Origin: Streptomyces sp. XY006
Lineage (GTDB): Bacteria > Actinomycetota > Actinomycetes > Streptomycetales > Streptomycetaceae
Assembly (NCBI RefSeq): GCF_002237655.1
Contig: NZ_NOKT01000043.1
Location: 1 to 47,766 of the forward strand
Length of the DNA stretch: 47,766 nucleotides
Direction: 5' to 3'
The position numbers were made by a program, and so were the translations under genes. The notes under the pieces were generated by a model that was not told the origin of the DNA, searched no databases, and saw only the letters and a list, made by a program, of their open reading frames with translations. Below, in pieces: positions 32,830-41,091 of the stretch (position 1 is its first letter; each line of letters starts with the position of its first letter).

Positions 32830-32991
32830 GAGGACCTCCGGACGTTGCGTTCAGCGTTCACGGTACGGCCCAGGCGCACGGCTCTTGTCGTTCGGGCCGC
32901 TCCCCGATGGTTCGTCCATCCCAGCGCGCCAGTCACGGCCCGTGGCCAGCCTACCGGGTCGCCCCGCGCGGCCGGGCGCGGGTTTCGGCCC

Positions 32992-34173
32992 TCAGAGGAT
33001 CACGTGGGGCAGGAATCTCGCGTACTCGTCCGTGATCAGGCCCGAGGACTCGCGGATGCCCAGGCCCGCCGACTCGTTCTCCACCACCCAGGCGCCCAGG
33101 ACGACCCGGTTGCCGTCGAAGTCGGGCAGCGGGGCCAGTTGCTGGTAGCAGCAGGGTTCGTCGCGGGGGGTGGGGTCCGTGCCGGGCTCGTGGATCGTGA
33201 CGCCCGCTCCCTCGCGGCCGAGCAGCGGCTTGGCGACCCAGCCCGTGGCGGTCAGGTCCCGGGGGCCGTCCAGGTACGCGGGCAGCAGGTTGGGGTGGTC
33301 CGGGTAGAGGTCCCAGAGGATCGCCAGCAGGGCCTTGTTGCTGAGGAGCATCTTCCAGGCCGGTTCGATCCACAGGGTGGAGCCCGTGCCGCCGCCGTTG
33401 TCGAGGGTGTCCAGGACGTGGCCGGCGAAGCGGTCGGTGGTGAGCCATTCCCAGGGGTAGAGCTTGAAGATGCTGCGGATGAAGCGGAGGCGGTTGTCGA
33501 CGAAGCGGCCGGAGAGGCGGTCCCAGCCGATCTCCTCCATGGCGATCCAGTCGGTGGCCAGGCCGGCCTGCTCGGCGGTCTCCTTGAGGTAGGCGACCGT
33601 CATCATGTCCTCGCCGAGTTCGTCGGCCGAGGAGTACGCGAAGTACAGGGGGCTGCCGGGCGGGAGGAGGGCCGCCTGGTTCTTCCAGGCGTCGATGAGC
33701 CGCTCGTGCAGGGAGTTCCACTGGTCGGCGCCGGGGAAGCGCTCCTCCATCCAGAACCACTGCGGGGACGCGGCCTCCACCAGGGACGTGGGCGTGTCGG
33801 CGTTGTACTCCAGGAGCCTGGCCGGGCCCGTGCCGTCGTAGTGGAGGTCGAAGCGGCCGTAGAGGGAGGGCAGTTCGGCGCGGCGGTGCCAGGCGTCGGC
33901 GACCGCCCGGGCCACGCGGGGGTCGGTGATGCCCAGGTCGGCGAAGCGGTCCTCGGTGACGATGTGCTCGGCCGCCGCCAGGCACATGCGGTGGAGCTCC
34001 TCGACCACCTCCTCCAGGGCCTCGATCTCGGGCAGGCTGAAGACGTAGTAGGCGCTCTCGTCCCAGTAGGGGCGCAGGGAGCCGTCGGGGTAGCGGGTCA
34101 GGGGGTAGATCAGGCCCTGTTCCTCGACGGTCTGCTGCCAGCCGGGGCGGGGGGTGGTGGTACGGCGTTCCAT
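32992..34173 (-). CDS. Glutathionylspermidine-synthase-like ATP-grasp protein (YgiC/YjfC type)
   Basis: 393 residues, ATG at 34173, 14 bp after the stop of the lipoprotein gene. It matches the C-terminal synthetase domain of glutathionylspermidine synthase: FDLHYDGTGPARLLEYNADTPTSL, WKNQAALLPPGSPLYFAY, WIAMEEIGWD, IEPAWKMLLSNKALLAILW and KPLLGREGAGVTIHE are the conserved ATP-grasp blocks. The amidase domain of the bifunctional enzyme is absent, as in E. coli YgiC and YjfC. Streptomyces makes mycothiol rather than glutathione, so the true acyl acceptor is probably another amine or peptide. It forms an operon with the preceding lipoprotein. Confidence 0.88.
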   Translation of the reverse strand: MERRTTTPRPGWQQTVEEQGLIYPLTRYPDGSLRPYWDESAYYVFSLPEIEALEEVVEELHRMCLAAAEHIVTEDRFADLGITDPRVARAVADAWHRRAELPSLYGRFDLHYDGTGPARLLEYNADTPTSLVEAASPQWFWMEERFPGADQWNSLHERLIDAWKNQAALLPPGSPLYFAYSSADELGEDMMTVAYLKETAEQAGLATDWIAMEEIGWDRLSGRFVDNRLRFIRSIFKLYPWEWLTTDRFAGHVLDTLDNGGGTGSTLWIEPAWKMLLSNKALLAILWDLYPDHPNLLPAYLDGPRDLTATGWVAKPLLGREGAGVTIHEPGTDPTPRDEPCCYQQLAPLPDFDGNRVVLGAWVVENESAGLGIRESSGLITDEYARFLPHVIL

Positions 34174-34187
34174 GCGCGCGTGCCCGG

Positions 34188-34529
34188 TCAGCCGCCGCCG
34201 CTGCCGCCCGAGCAGCCGAAGCCGCCCCGGTCGACGGCCTCGCTGCGGCTGAAGGTGCCGTCGTCCGCGTAGCGGCCGCTGACGTCGGCGTCGTAGTACC
34301 AGTCGGCGTTCGTGGCCTTGCCGGGCTTCTTGCGGCTCTTGCCCGTGGAGGAACCGGACGAGCAGTTCTGGTCCGCGACGATCTTGTAGCCGTTGATGTA
34401 GTCGTAGCTGTCCCGGTCCACGCAGCGGCGGTCCGGGTCGGAGCCGCAGGCGGACAGGGCCGCCGCGAGGACGCCCATGCCGCCGAGGACCACTGTGCTG
34501 GAACGCAGCCGCCGCCGTGTCTCCGCCAT
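34188..34529 (-). CDS. Small lipoprotein, YgiB (DUF1190)-like
   Basis: 113 residues from ATG 34529, with GGGGGAGAAG upstream. A lipobox LSAC places the lipidated cysteine at residue 28. The mature part has CVDRDSYDYINGYKIVADQNC, a Ser/Gly/Lys linker, NADWYYDADVSGRYADDG and a Gly-rich ending RGGFGCSGGSGGG. Pairing with a GSP-synthase-like ATP-grasp gene and the terminal RGGFG recall E. coli YgiB, whose gene precedes ygiC; the family assignment is by eye. The partner acts in the cytosol while this protein is outside the membrane, so how they cooperate is unclear. Confidence 0.75.
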   Translation of the reverse strand: MAETRRRLRSSTVVLGGMGVLAAALSACGSDPDRRCVDRDSYDYINGYKIVADQNCSSGSSTGKSRKKPGKATNADWYYDADVSGRYADDGTFSRSEAVDRGGFGCSGGSGGG

Positions 34530-34645
34530 ACCGGTGCTTCTCCCCCGTCTGTTTCTGTCATGTACCGCTGGACGGTCAGCCTAGAGAGCGGTGTGCGCGG
34601 CCGCGCACGGCCCCCCTGCGTCCGCGTCTCCCCTAGGGTCGATAT

Positions 34646-35503
34646 GTGATCTTTGGAATGGTGTGCGCCCTGGGTGCGGCGGTCTGCTTCGGTACGGCGA
34701 CGGTGCTGCAGGCGATCGCCGCGCGGGCCGCCGCGGCGACCGGGCCGGGCGGGGACATGGCGCTGCTGTGGCGGGCGCTGCGGCAGTGGCGGTATCTGGC
34801 CGGACTCGCGCTGGACGGGCTCGGCTTCGTTCTCCAGGTCCTCGCGCTGCGGTCGGTGCCGATCTACGCCGTGGGGGCGGCACTGGCGGCGAGCCTCGCC
34901 GTCACGGCCGTCGTGGCCGCCCGGCTGCTCAAGGTGCGGCTGAGCCGTGTGGAGTGGGCCGCGGTGGGGGTGGTGTGCGCCGGGCTCGCGCTGCTGGGGC
35001 TGGCCTCCGGCGCCGAGGGCGACGAGTCCGGGCCCGGCTGGCTGGAGTGGGCGCTGCTCGGGGTGGCGGCCGGGGTGCTGCTGCTCGGGGCGGCGGCGGG
35101 GCGGCTTCCGGAGCGGGCGCGTGCGCTGGTGCTGGGTCTGGGCTCCGGGCTGGGGTTCGGGGTGGTGGAGGTGGCGGTCCGGCTGATCGACGGGCTGACG
35201 CCCGTCGCGCTGCTCACCGACCCGGCGGTGTACGCGCTGCTGCTCGGCGGCGGGGCCGGGTTCCTGCTGCTGACCTCGGCCCTGCAGCGCGGGTCCGTGA
35301 CGACGGCCACCGCCGGGCTCGTCCTCGGGGAGACGGTCGCGCCCGCGCTGATCGGTGTGGTGTGGCTCGGGGACCGCACCCGGCCGGGGCTCGGCTGGCT
35401 GGCGATCGTCGGTTTCGCGGTGGCGGTGGCGGGGGCGCTGGCGCTGTCGCGGTTCGGGGAGGCACCGGTGGAGGAGCCGGCCGGGGTGGCCGGGCCGCGC
35501 TGA
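34646..35503 (+). CDS. EamA/DMT-like integral membrane protein
   Basis: 285 residues from a GTG at 34646. CCCTAGGGTCGA 15 bp upstream supplies a -10 (TAGGGT, 34634-34639) that would put the start point at or near the GTG, so the message is probably leaderless. About nine or ten hydrophobic helices are arranged in two halves. The segments LRSVPIYAVGAALAASLAVTAV and LQRGSVTTATAGLVLGETVAP correspond to the EamA pattern of drug/metabolite transporters. Substrate unknown. It diverges from the lipoprotein operon. Confidence 0.82.
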   Translation: MIFGMVCALGAAVCFGTATVLQAIAARAAAATGPGGDMALLWRALRQWRYLAGLALDGLGFVLQVLALRSVPIYAVGAALAASLAVTAVVAARLLKVRLSRVEWAAVGVVCAGLALLGLASGAEGDESGPGWLEWALLGVAAGVLLLGAAAGRLPERARALVLGLGSGLGFGVVEVAVRLIDGLTPVALLTDPAVYALLLGGGAGFLLLTSALQRGSVTTATAGLVLGETVAPALIGVVWLGDRTRPGLGWLAIVGFAVAVAGALALSRFGEAPVEEPAGVAGPR

Positions 35504-35540
35504 GCGGACGGACCGGCCGGCGGGGGAAGGACCCCGGTTC

Positions 35541-36929
35541 TCATCCGGGCAGCACCGCGCACAGTGCGTCCAGCGCTCCCGACCAGGCGTGGTCCGGTGG
35601 GGTCCCGTAGCCGACGACCAGGGCGTCGGCCGGCTCGGCGGCCGCGTCGGCGTGCCGGTAGCGGGCCAGTCCGTGGACGGCCAGGCCCCGCCAGTGGGCG
35701 GCCTGGACGACCGACTGCTCGGTGCCGGGCGGCAGGCGCAGCAGGACGTGCAGACCGGCCGCGATGCCGGTGACCCGGGCCTCGGGGGCCCGGGCGGCCA
35801 CGGCGGCGACCAGGGCGTCCCGGCGGCGCCGGTAGCGCAGACGGGTGGCCCGCACGTGCCGGTCGTAGGCGCCGGAGGTGAGGAACTCGGCCAGGGTCAG
35901 CTGGTCGAGCACGCCGCAGGTGTCGACGCCGCCCTTGGCCGCGGCGGCCTCCTCGGCGAGGTCCGGCGGCAGCACCATCCAGGCCAGCCGCAGGCCGGGC
36001 GCGAGGGACTTGCTGGCGGTGCCCAGGTAGACCACCCGGTCGGGGTCGAGGCCCTGGAGCGCGCCGACGGGCTGCCGGTCGTAGCGGAACTCGCCGTCGT
36101 AGTCGTCCTCCAGCACCAGCCCGCCGGTGCGGCGCGCCCAGTCGACGACGGCGGCCCGGCGGTCGCGGTGCAGGGGCACGCCCATGGGGAACTGGTGGGC
36201 GGGGGTGAGCAGGACCGCGTCGGTGCCGGGCAGCGCGCCGGGGTCCGTGCCCCGCCGGTCGAAGGGCAGCGGGACGGTGCGCAGGCCGGAGCCGGACAGG
36301 ACCCTCCAGTGCACGTCCAGGCCGTACGACTCCACCGCGACCGTCCGTGCGCCGCGTGCCCGCAGGGCCGTGCCGAGCAGTCTCAGGCCGTGCGCGAACC
36401 CGCCGCACACCACGATCCGTTCGGGGTCGGCGCGCACGCCCCGGGCCCGGGCCAGGTACCCGGCGAGCGCGGTGCGCAGCTCGGGCCGGCCGCGCGGGTC
36501 GCCGTAGTCCAGGGCGTGGTACGGGGCGGCGTCGAGGGCGCGGCGGGCGGCCTTGAGCCACTCGGCGCGCGGGAAGGACGCGAGGTCGGGGCTGCCGGGG
36601 CGCAGGTCGTAGGCGGGGCGGGTCCGTTCGCGCGGGTGGGGCGCCGACCCGGCCGGGGGGACGACGGTGCGCTGCGCGACCCGGGTGCCGGAGCCCTGCC
36701 GGGCCGTGAGCCAGCCCTCGGCGACCAGGTCGGCGTAGGCGTCGGCGACCGTGTTGCGGGCGATGCCCAGGTCGGCGGCGAGCGAGCGGGAGGAGGGCAG
36801 CCGGGTGCCCGGGGCGAGCCGGCCGGAGCGCACCGCCTCGCGCAGGGCGTCGGTCAGCCCCCTGCGCAGGCCCGGGCCGGCCGGTTCCAGGTGCAGGTCG
36901 ACGCCCAGAGTGGCCCACTGTTCCGCCAT
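35541..36929 (-). CDS. MocR/PdxR-family regulator (GntR DNA-binding plus aminotransferase domain)
   Basis: 462 residues, ATG at 36929. The N-terminal winged helix (about 20-88) reads RLPSSRSLAADLGIARNTVADAYADLVAEGWL. After a linker comes a full fold-type I aminotransferase-like domain: LDYGDPRGRPELRTALAGYL, LTPAHQFPMGVP, LEDDYDGEFRYD and the PLP lysine Lys307 in GTASKSLAPGLRL. Such proteins sense PLP or an amino-compound and usually control the divergent gene. The 47-bp shared promoter with the AhpD-like pair makes that operon its likely target. The ATG lacks a ribosome binding site, and TATGGT just upstream suggests a leaderless message. Confidence 0.92.
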   Translation of the reverse strand: MAEQWATLGVDLHLEPAGPGLRRGLTDALREAVRSGRLAPGTRLPSSRSLAADLGIARNTVADAYADLVAEGWLTARQGSGTRVAQRTVVPPAGSAPHPRERTRPAYDLRPGSPDLASFPRAEWLKAARRALDAAPYHALDYGDPRGRPELRTALAGYLARARGVRADPERIVVCGGFAHGLRLLGTALRARGARTVAVESYGLDVHWRVLSGSGLRTVPLPFDRRGTDPGALPGTDAVLLTPAHQFPMGVPLHRDRRAAVVDWARRTGGLVLEDDYDGEFRYDRQPVGALQGLDPDRVVYLGTASKSLAPGLRLAWMVLPPDLAEEAAAAKGGVDTCGVLDQLTLAEFLTSGAYDRHVRATRLRYRRRRDALVAAVAARAPEARVTGIAAGLHVLLRLPPGTEQSVVQAAHWRGLAVHGLARYRHADAAAEPADALVVGYGTPPDHAWSGALDALCAVLPG

Positions 36930-36976
36930 GGAAATGGACCATACCCCTGGGCTGCTTCCTCCCTAGGGTCGAGGGC
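36930..36976. promoter_or_regulatory. Compact divergent promoter, probable MocR target
   Basis: Only 47 bp separate the two ATGs. Rightwards, CCCTAGGGTCGA gives a -10 TAGGGT at 36964-36969; leftwards, TATGGT lies at 36943-36938. Both place start points at or next to the start codons, and the promoters face each other, so one bound regulator could affect both. Confidence 0.5.
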
Positions 36977-37483
36977 ATGACGACGCACCTGAACGAGACG
37001 GCCGCCGCGCGCGCCGCCGAGCGGCCGGCCCGGCTGGACTGGGCCAAGCACGCGCCGGAGGTCTACAAGGCGATGGTCCGGCTGGAGATCGCCGCCCGGC
37101 AGGGCCTGGACCACACGCTGTACGAGCTGGTGAAGATCCGCGCCTCCCAGATCAACCACTGCGCCTTCTGCATCGACATGCACACCAAGGACGCCCTCGC
37201 GGCGGGCGAGAGCGTCGAGCGGATCGTCCAGCTGAGCGCCTGGGACGAGTCGCGGCACTTCTACACGGAGAAGGAGATCGCGGCGCTGGAGCTGACGGAG
37301 GCCGTGACGGTCCTGACGGACGGTTTCGTGCCGGACGAGGTGTACGAGCGGGCCGCCCGGCACTTCGAGGAGGCCGAGCTGGCGCAGCTGATCGCGGCGA
37401 TCACGACGATCAACGCCTGGAACCGTTTCGGGGTGACCTGCCGGATGGTGCCGGGGCACTACCAGCCGGGCCAGTACAAGTGA
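36977..37483 (+). CDS. Carboxymuconolactone decarboxylase/AhpD-like protein
   Basis: 168 residues. The CxxC plus His motif of AhpD-like alkylhydroperoxidases is present: Cys62-x-x-Cys65 and His69 in NHCAFCIDMHTKDAL. The fold is all-helical, with EIAALELTEAVTVL and ITTINAWNRFGVT typical of the carboxymuconolactone decarboxylase superfamily. The Cys pair points to a peroxidase or thiol-oxidoreductase activity rather than lactone decarboxylation. It is the first gene of an operon divergent from the MocR regulator; its stop overlaps the next start in GTGA. Confidence 0.9.
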   Translation: MTTHLNETAAARAAERPARLDWAKHAPEVYKAMVRLEIAARQGLDHTLYELVKIRASQINHCAFCIDMHTKDALAAGESVERIVQLSAWDESRHFYTEKEIAALELTEAVTVLTDGFVPDEVYERAARHFEEAELAQLIAAITTINAWNRFGVTCRMVPGHYQPGQYK

Positions 37484-37926
37484 CGGTGCGGACGCGGGCG
37501 CTCGACCCGGCGGTGGCCCGGGCCCTGTCGGCCCTGAGCGCCGCGGCGAAGGAGGGGCTCGGCGACCCGGCCCTGGCCGAGCTCGTCGTGATCCGCGCCT
37601 CGCAGCTCAACCGGTGCGCGTTCTGTCTCGACATGCACCTCGCGCTCGCCCGGCGGTACGGGGTGAGCGAGCGTCAGCTGGACCTGCTGGCCGCCTGGGA
37701 GGAGGCCGGGGACGTCTTCGACGAGCGGGAGCGGGCGGCGCTGGCGCTGACCGAGGCGGTGACGGTCCTGACCGGCGGTTTCGTGCCGGACGAGGTGTAC
37801 GAACGGGCCGCCCGGCACTTCGACGAGGCCCGGCTGGCCCATCTGGTCGGCCTGATCGTCGCCATCAACAACTGGAACCGGATGATGGTCGCCCGCCGGA
37901 TTCCGCCGGGGGGTCACACACCATGA
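37480..37926 (+). CDS. Second carboxymuconolactone decarboxylase/AhpD-like protein
   Basis: 148 residues from a GTG at 37480 (4-bp overlap with the upstream stop). It is a close paralogue of the preceding gene, with Cys46-x-x-Cys49 and His53 in NRCAFCLDMHLAL and the same FVPDEVYERAARHF run. It probably arose by tandem duplication, and the two may form a heteromer. Its stop overlaps the ATG of the decayed PEP-mutase-like gene. Confidence 0.9.
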   Translation: MTVRTRALDPAVARALSALSAAAKEGLGDPALAELVVIRASQLNRCAFCLDMHLALARRYGVSERQLDLLAAWEEAGDVFDERERAALALTEAVTVLTGGFVPDEVYERAARHFDEARLAHLVGLIVAINNWNRMMVARRIPPGGHTP

Positions 37927-38180
37927 ACAACGCCGATGTCTTCGACGCCCTGCACCACCACCGGCCGCCGGGCGACCCGCTGGTGCTGCCCGGCCCCTGG
38001 GACGCGGTCAGTGCCCGGGTGTCGCCTGCGGGCTGACCGATCCCGGGCGTCTTCACCAAGGACGGCCCCTCGCCCGCCGAACTCGGCAGGCGGGGGGCCA
38101 CCCGGGTCACCTTCGGGCCGGGTCTCCAGCGGCGGGCCGCACGCGCGGTGCGGGAGATCGCCGCCGGGCTGCTGCGGTGA
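37923..38180 (+). pseudogene. Remnant of an isocitrate lyase/PEP mutase family gene
   Basis: An ATG overlapping the previous stop (ATGA) opens MNNADVFDALHHHRPP, then LVLPGPWDAVSARV, the normal N-terminus of PEP-mutase-like proteins. After 37 codons there is a TGA at 38034. In the same frame the sequence resumes with PGVFTKDGPSPAELGRRG and RVTFGPGLQRRAARAVREI to TGA at 38180, the family's C-terminus. Roughly the whole catalytic barrel, some 170-200 residues by family length, is missing. An in-place deletion removed it and left both ends. The gene was originally third in the MocR-controlled operon. Confidence 0.85.
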
Positions 38181-38183
38181 GGG

Positions 38184-39140
38184 TCAGGACAGCCACTGGC
38201 GCCACGTGGACTCGTGGCTGTCCACCCACTTCTTCGCCGCCTCCTCGGGGGACATCTTCTGCTCGGCGATCATCAGGGAGACCTCGTTCTGGTCCTCGGT
38301 CGTCCACGTGAACTTCTTCAGGAAGGCCGCCGCCTTGCCGCCCTTCTTCGCGAAGTCCGCGTTGAGGTACTTCTGCAGCGGGGTGTGCGGATAGGCGCAG
38401 GCGACCTTCTCCGGGTCGGCGTCGCAGCCCTCCTTGTACGGCGGCAGCTTCACCTCGGTCATCGGGACCTTCTCGAAGAGCCACTGCGGGGAGTACCAGT
38501 AGGTCAGGAAGGGCTTCTTCTCCTTGGCGAACTGCCTGATCTGGGTGATCTGCGCCGCCTCGGAGCCCGCGAACACCACCTGGTAGTCCAGCTTCAGGTT
38601 CTTCACCAGCGCCTTGTCGTTGGTGACGTAGGACGGCGAACCGTCCATCAGCTGGCCCTTGTCGCCGCTCTCCGGGGTGCGGAAGAGGTCGGCGTACTTG
38701 TTCAGGTTCTTCCAGTCCGTGATGTCGGGGTGCTGCTTGGCGAGGTACGTCGGGACGTACCAGCCGATGTGGCCGGTGACGCCGAGTTCGCCGCCCCGCG
38801 CGATCGTCTTCTTGTCCTTGACGTACCGCTGTTCCTGCTCGGGGTGGCCCCAGTCCTCCAGCAGGGCGTCGACGCGGCCCTGGCTCAGCGCGTCCCAGGC
38901 GGGCACCTCGTCGACCTGGACGGTGTCGACGCGGTAGCCCAGCTCGTGCTCCAGGAGGTACTGGGCGACGGCCACGTTGGACTGCGCGCCCACCCAGGAC
39001 TGCACGGACAGGGTCACCGTCTTCGCGCCCTGCGCGTTGGCGAAGGGCGAGGCCTGCTTGGTCATGTCGGCGGCACCGCAGCCGGTGAGCAGCGCCAGAG
39101 AGCTCACCGCGGCGACCGCGGCAGTGGTACGGACGCGCAT
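38184..39140 (-). CDS. Glycine betaine/proline ABC transporter substrate-binding lipoprotein
   Basis: 318 residues, ATG 39140, one base after the permease stop codon. The signal peptide ends in the lipobox LLTGC with lipidated Cys21. The mature protein is of the OpuAC/ProX type: VTLSVQSWVGAQSNVAVAQY, LEDWGHPEQEQRY, GHIGWYVPTYLA, TYWYSPQWLFEK and a C-terminal helix NEVSLMIAEQKMSPEEAAKKW. Aromatic residues such as Trp and Tyr in these motifs form the cage that binds quaternary ammonium. It is the last gene of the betaine operon; the next gene on the other strand is the PEP-mutase remnant, 3 bp away. Confidence 0.92.
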   Translation of the reverse strand: MRVRTTAAVAAVSSLALLTGCGAADMTKQASPFANAQGAKTVTLSVQSWVGAQSNVAVAQYLLEHELGYRVDTVQVDEVPAWDALSQGRVDALLEDWGHPEQEQRYVKDKKTIARGGELGVTGHIGWYVPTYLAKQHPDITDWKNLNKYADLFRTPESGDKGQLMDGSPSYVTNDKALVKNLKLDYQVVFAGSEAAQITQIRQFAKEKKPFLTYWYSPQWLFEKVPMTEVKLPPYKEGCDADPEKVACAYPHTPLQKYLNADFAKKGGKAAAFLKKFTWTTEDQNEVSLMIAEQKMSPEEAAKKWVDSHESTWRQWLS

Positions 39141-39141
39141 G

Positions 39142-41091
39142 TCAGGCTCCCTTCCTCGCGCGGCGTTCGGTGGGCTGGGTCACCCGGTCGAGCATCAGGC
39201 CGAGGCAGACGATCGCCGCGCCGGCCACCAGACCGGTCGCCAGGTCGCCCTGGGCGAGGCCGAAGACCACGTCGTAGCCGAGCGCGCCGCCGCCGACCAG
39301 ACCGCCGATGACGACGACGGCGAGGACCAGGACGAGACCCTGGTTGACGGCGAGCAGCAGCGCCGGGCGGGCCAGCGGGAGCTGGACCTGCCGCAGCTGC
39401 TGCCAGCTGGTCGCGCCCAGCGAGCCGGACGCCTCCAGCGCGGCCGGGTCGACCTGGCGCAGTCCCTGGGTGGTGATGCGGACGACGGCCGGCAGCGCGT
39501 ACACGATCGCGGCCGCGACGGCCGGGGCGCGGCCGACGCCGAACAGGGCGACGACCGGGATCAGGTACACGAACTGCGGCATCGTCTGGAAGACGTCGAG
39601 GACCGGGCGCAGGGCCCGCTCCAGCCGGTCGCTGCGGGCGGCGGCGATGCCGACGGCGAAACCGACGACGAGGGTGACGGCGACGGCCGCGAGCACCTGG
39701 GAGAGGGTGTCCAGGGACGGCTTCCACACGCCGAGGACACCGATCGCGGCCATGGCGAGGACGGCGGTCAGCGCGGTGCGCCAGGTGCCGATCACCCAGG
39801 CCAGGGCGGCGACGACCAGCAGCACCGCCCACCAGGGCAGCGCCTGGAGGCCGTCGCGCACCGGGTCGAGGACCCAGGTGGTGAAGTGGCCCGCCCAGTC
39901 GGCGGTGCCGCCGATGACGGGCACGCCCGAGTACAGGTGCGCGGTCATCCAGTCCACCGCGCGGTTGACGGGCTCGGCGATGCCGACGACCCAGGCGTCG
40001 GGCCAGTCGAGGCGGCCCGCGAGCCGCCCGGCGACCGCCACGGCGACGACACCGGCGAGGGCGTAGAGCCAGCCGCGCCCGCTGTGGGGCTCGGGTTCGG
40101 CGCCCAGCTTCTCCCCCGCCGCGCCGGTGACGCGGTCCAGGACGACGGCCAGCAGCACGATCGGGATGCCGGCGGCGAGCGCGGCACCGACGTCGACGGA
40201 GGCCAGGGCCTGGTAGACGCGGTCACCGAGACCGCCCGCGCCGATGACGGCCGCGATGACGGCCATGGAGAGCGCCATCATGATCGTCTGGTTGACGCCG
40301 AGGAGGAGCTCCCTGCGGGCCAGCGGGATGCGGGCCGTCAGCAGGCGCTGGCGGGCGGTGGACCCGAGGGACTCGACCGCTTCCAGCACCTCCTTGTCGG
40401 CGCCGCGCAGGCCCAGCGAGGTCAGCCGGGCCATCGGCGGGGCGGCGTAGACGACGGTGGCCAGCACGGCCGCGGGGACGCCGATGCCGAAGACGAGGAC
40501 GACCGGCAGCAGGTAGGCGAAGGCGGGCAGCACCTGCATGGTGTCCAGGACCGGGCGCAGGGCGCGGTCCATCCGGTCGGACAGCCCGGCGGCGAGCCCG
40601 AGCAGCGCGCCCACCACGATCGACGCGAGGACCGCGACGACCATCAGGGCGAGGGTCTGCATGGTCGGCACCCACATGCCGAGCAGGCCGCAGGCGAGGA
40701 ACGCCACGGCCGTGCCAAGGGCCAGCTTCACACCCGCGACGCGCCAGGCGACCAGCGCGCCCAGGGCGGTGACGCCCGCCCAGCCGACGGCCAGGAGGGT
40801 GAGGTAGACGGCCCGTACGGCGATGACGACGACGTTGCTGACGTGGCCGAAGAAGTACAGGAACAGGGGGTGGCTGTCGCGGTTGTCGATGATCCAGTCG
40901 CTGGTCCTGGCCAGCGGGCCGGACAGGTCGACGGTCAGCGCGGCCGGCCAGCTGCCGCTCGCCCAGCGGGCGTCGGCCAGCGGCACGAGCACCGCGGCGG
41001 CGACGGCCAGCAGCAGCAGCTTGCGCACGGTCGCGTTCTTCAGCAGCCCGGGCAGGCCCAGGCGGGGCGGGTTGGCGGTGAGGGTCGCCAT
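39142..41091 (-). CDS. Fused double permease of a glycine betaine ABC transporter
   Basis: 649 residues from ATG 41089-41091, which overlaps the ATPase stop by one base. The protein is two ProW-like permease domains in one chain. The first cytoplasmic EAA loop reads EAVESLGSTARQRLLTARIP (about residues 235-255), and the second EASGSLGATSWQQLRQVQLP (about 545-565). Each lies in a block of five or six membrane helices, joined by a middle segment around residues 330-400. Where most importers use a permease homodimer, this one encodes both halves covalently. It works with the ATPase and binding lipoprotein. Confidence 0.92.
   Translation of the reverse strand: MATLTANPPRLGLPGLLKNATVRKLLLLAVAAAVLVPLADARWASGSWPAALTVDLSGPLARTSDWIIDNRDSHPLFLYFFGHVSNVVVIAVRAVYLTLLAVGWAGVTALGALVAWRVAGVKLALGTAVAFLACGLLGMWVPTMQTLALMVVAVLASIVVGALLGLAAGLSDRMDRALRPVLDTMQVLPAFAYLLPVVLVFGIGVPAAVLATVVYAAPPMARLTSLGLRGADKEVLEAVESLGSTARQRLLTARIPLARRELLLGVNQTIMMALSMAVIAAVIGAGGLGDRVYQALASVDVGAALAAGIPIVLLAVVLDRVTGAAGEKLGAEPEPHSGRGWLYALAGVVAVAVAGRLAGRLDWPDAWVVGIAEPVNRAVDWMTAHLYSGVPVIGGTADWAGHFTTWVLDPVRDGLQALPWWAVLLVVAALAWVIGTWRTALTAVLAMAAIGVLGVWKPSLDTLSQVLAAVAVTLVVGFAVGIAAARSDRLERALRPVLDVFQTMPQFVYLIPVVALFGVGRAPAVAAAIVYALPAVVRITTQGLRQVDPAALEASGSLGATSWQQLRQVQLPLARPALLLAVNQGLVLVLAVVVIGGLVGGGALGYDVVFGLAQGDLATGLVAGAAIVCLGLMLDRVTQPTERRARKGA

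Noticed and set aside
32830..32991. Glycine or folate riboswitch before glyA
   Set aside because: No conserved aptamer-like stems could be seen in the 160-bp upstream gap; glyA has an ordinary strong ribosome binding site.
31477..34272. 931-codon rightward frame opposite glyA and the ATP-grasp gene
   Set aside because: Shadow of high third-position G+C; its peptide has no domain and both genes on the other strand are complete.
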